DNA from: Eudoraea chungangensis | GTDB taxonomy: Bacteria; Bacteroidota; Bacteroidia; Flavobacteriales; Flavobacteriaceae | Length of the DNA stretch: 64,000 bases | Assembly (NCBI RefSeq): GCF_029360665.1 | Contig: NZ_JARDUB010000001.1 | Location: 496,001 to 560,000, forward strand | Reading direction: 5' to 3' | Shown: positions 62,643-64,000 of the stretch, one piece after another | How positions within the stretch are numbered: the stretch's first letter is position 1 | Layout: every line of letters starts with the position of its first letter | Translations under genes and position numbers: made by a program | The notes under the pieces: generated by a model | Database searches by the model: none | What the model saw: the letters and a program-made list of their open reading frames with translations, nothing else | Told to the model about the DNA's origin: nothing

Positions 62643-63662
62643 ATGATAGACGAACTAAAAAAACATTTGGAAATAGTAAACAACTTTTCCTCTGATAGCC
62701 CAGAGACCATTGAGGCTTTTAGGATTGAATATTTAGGAAAAAAAGGCTTACTAACACATTTCTTTTCTGAATTTAAAAATATAGCTCCTAAAAACAAAAA
62801 AGAGTTTGGGCAGACCATCAATGAATTAAAAAATAAGGCTACAAACAAAGTAAACGACCTTAAGCAGCAGCTAGAAAAAAAGGACGGACTAAACAAGGCC
62901 TTTAAAGATCTCACGAGGCCTTCAGAACCTCTGGAGATTGGCGCAAGACATCCTATCTCTATTGTAAAAAATCAAATTATTGATATTTTTTCTCGTATTG
63001 GTTTTAATGTCTCAGAAGGTCCTGAAATAGAAGACGACTGGCATAATTTTACAGCCCTGAACCTCCCGGAACACCATCCGGCGAGAGATATGCAAGACAC
63101 CTTTTTCATTCAGACCAATCCCGATGTCTTATTACGCACACACACCTCCTCCGTTCAGGTAAGGTATATGGAAAATAATAAACCCCCTATCCGTACTATT
63201 TCTCCCGGAAGAGTCTACAGAAATGAGGCTATATCTGCCAGATCTCACTGTTTTTTTCATCAAGTAGAAGGTCTCTACATCGACAAGAATGTCTCTTTTG
63301 CTGATTTAAAACAGACATTACAATTTTTTACAACAGAGCTTTTTGGGAAGTCTAAAATTCGCTTAAGACCTTCTTATTTCCCATTTACTGAACCCAGTGC
63401 AGAAGTAGACGTTTATTGGGGACTAGAATCCGAAACAGACTATAAAATGACCAAGGGTACAGGGTGGTTAGAAATAATGGGTTGCGGTATGGTTGATCCT
63501 AATGTTTTGGAAAATTGTGGAATAGATAGCAATATTTATTCTGGTTTTGCTTTTGGTATGGGGATAGACAGAATTGCACTTTTACTACATCAGATTTCCG
63601 ACATTCGCTTACTTAGTGAAAATGATATTCGTTTTTTAGAACAGTTTAAAAGTGCCTTATGA
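62643..63662 (+). CDS. pheS: Phenylalanyl-tRNA synthetase alpha subunit
   Basis: 339-residue catalytic subunit that charges tRNA-Phe with PheT. N-terminal coiled coil (residues 1–95), then class II motifs: motif 2 in G-R-V-Y-R-N-E-A near residue 190, the Phe-pocket region F-F-H-Q-V-E-G-L near residue 205 and motif 3 [10 protein letters not shown] near residue 303. A possible -7 box (TAAATTTG, 62603–62610) is upstream without a clear -33. pheT is not adjacent, as is common in this group. Confidence 0.96.
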   Translation: MIDELKKHLEIVNNFSSDSPETIEAFRIEYLGKKGLLTHFFSEFKNIAPKNKKEFGQTINELKNKATNKVNDLKQQLEKKDGLNKAFKDLTRPSEPLEIGARHPISIVKNQIIDIFSRIGFNVSEGPEIEDDWHNFTALNLPEHHPARDMQDTFFIQTNPDVLLRTHTSSVQVRYMENNKPPIRTISPGRVYRNEAISARSHCFFHQVEGLYIDKNVSFADLKQTLQFFTTELFGKSKIRLRPSYFPFTEPSAEVDVYWGLESETDYKMTKGTGWLEIMGCGMVDPNVLENCGIDSNIYSGFAFGMGIDRIALLLHQISDIRLLSENDIRFLEQFKSAL

Positions 63663-63696
63663 GATGGGATATTGGAGTATAGCTTTTCCTAAATTC

Positions 63697-64000
63697 TCAG
63701 TCTTTAATCCATTGTTTATAAGGAACTTTACTAAGTCTTGAATTGTAATACCTAATTTCTCCTGTTACCTCATCTCCCATCCATGACGGTTTATAAAACA
63801 CCTCCGCTTCATTATTTAACTCGATCTCTGCCACAACCAAACCTTTATTTTCTCCTTTAAAAACGTCAACTTCAATTATATGCCTATCTGATTTCACATA
63901 GTATCTGTCTTTTTCTAAAACACCATCTTCGCACAGATCCAAAAGAGCCCGGGCATCTGTAAATGAAATTTCTCTTTCCCATTCAAACCTGCTGGCGCCG
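63697..64000 (-). CDS. CYTH domain protein (N-terminus beyond window)
   Basis: The last 101 residues of a minus-strand gene whose start lies past base 64000. It shows the CYTH/triphosphate-tunnel signature: R-F-E-W-E-R-E-I, D-L-C-E-D-G-V-L-E-K-D-R-Y-Y-V near the edge, I-E-V-D-V-F, and V-A-E-I-E-L. Known members cleave tripolyphosphate or thiamine triphosphate or make cAMP; here the small-protein (ygiF-like) type is likely. Converges on pheS with a 34-base gap. Confidence 0.85.
   Translation of the reverse strand, partial: GASRFEWEREISFTDARALLDLCEDGVLEKDRYYVKSDRHIIEVDVFKGENKGLVVAEIELNNEAEVFYKPSWMGDEVTGEIRYYNSRLSKVPYKQWIKD

Overview
The window is an ordinary, densely packed chromosomal stretch of a low-GC member of the Bacteroidetes, most likely a marine Flavobacteriaceae. 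This rests on several things: promoter-like sites of the TTTG / TAnnTTTG type instead of -35/-10 boxes; the gene neighbourhoods ileS–dksA-like–lspA and moxR–DUF58–BatD-like–batA–batB–batC–batD–batE; Bacteroidetes-style lipoproteins; a TonB-dependent receptor with an N-terminal carboxypeptidase-like domain; and close flavobacterial family resemblance of most proteins. Species cannot be given. I saw no rRNA, tRNA, CRISPR array, insertion sequence, phage or plasmid gene. Both window edges cut genes (an M23 peptidase on the left, a CYTH protein on the right).

Layout. 1–8.6 kb (mostly minus strand): M23 peptidase, tryptophan 2,3-dioxygenase, DUF3108 protein, a structured gap with a strong terminator, 4-hydroxyphenylpyruvate dioxygenase, a patatin/outer-membrane-barrel fusion and uvrC. 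8.6–20 kb: a 28-residue microprotein, 5-formyl-THF cyclo-ligase, lspA, a DksA/TraR-like protein, ileS, a TonB-dependent receptor overlapping recO, gdhA, and a cystathionine gamma-synthase/lyase family enzyme. 20–30 kb: small metabolic and envelope genes (DUF3298 lipoprotein, DinB, ArsC-like, EamA transporter, thioesterase, nitronate monooxygenase, YheT hydrolase, cytochrome c, SIMPL), a SulP transporter and a phytanoyl-CoA-dioxygenase-like enzyme divergent from an AraC regulator. 30–36 kb: gpsA, a cysteine-less SUMF1-like lipoprotein-type protein, a Tat-exported Gfo/Idh/MocA oxidoreductase and, convergently, glpD.

36–48 kb: CvpA, a CAP-domain lipoprotein, 3-hydroxyanthranilate dioxygenase, DUF1304, ALDH7-type aldehyde dehydrogenase, two small membrane-anchored proteins, an acyl-ACP desaturase, a metallophosphoesterase, a fructokinase–amylosucrase pair, an AlbA_2 protein overlapping a short-chain dehydrogenase, and an aldo/keto reductase. 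48.9–57.9 kb: a complete eight-gene MoxR/Bat (aerotolerance-type) operon ending in a perfect 24-bp inverted repeat. 58–62.6 kb: a small hypothetical gene followed by SulP–beta-carbonic anhydrase–SulP, a likely bicarbonate uptake module. 62.6 kb onward: pheS and the CYTH gene.

How the genes fit together: the recognisable pathway pieces are aromatic amino acid breakdown (TDO, HPPD, 3-HAO), lysine-type semialdehyde oxidation (ALDH7), sucrose use (amylosucrase plus fructokinase), glycerol-3-phosphate balance (gpsA/glpD), inorganic carbon uptake (SulP/CA/SulP) and envelope maintenance (Bat, LspA, lipoproteins, patatin-barrel). I did not find a clearly unprecedented system. The observations most worth checking are the SulP–CA–SulP module with its acidic insert, the SUMF1-like/Tat-oxidoreductase pair, overlapping divergent promoters inside a palindrome at 20.2 kb, the structured gap at 3.0 kb, and several microproteins. 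An unusual number of genes here appear to start with TTG or GTG.
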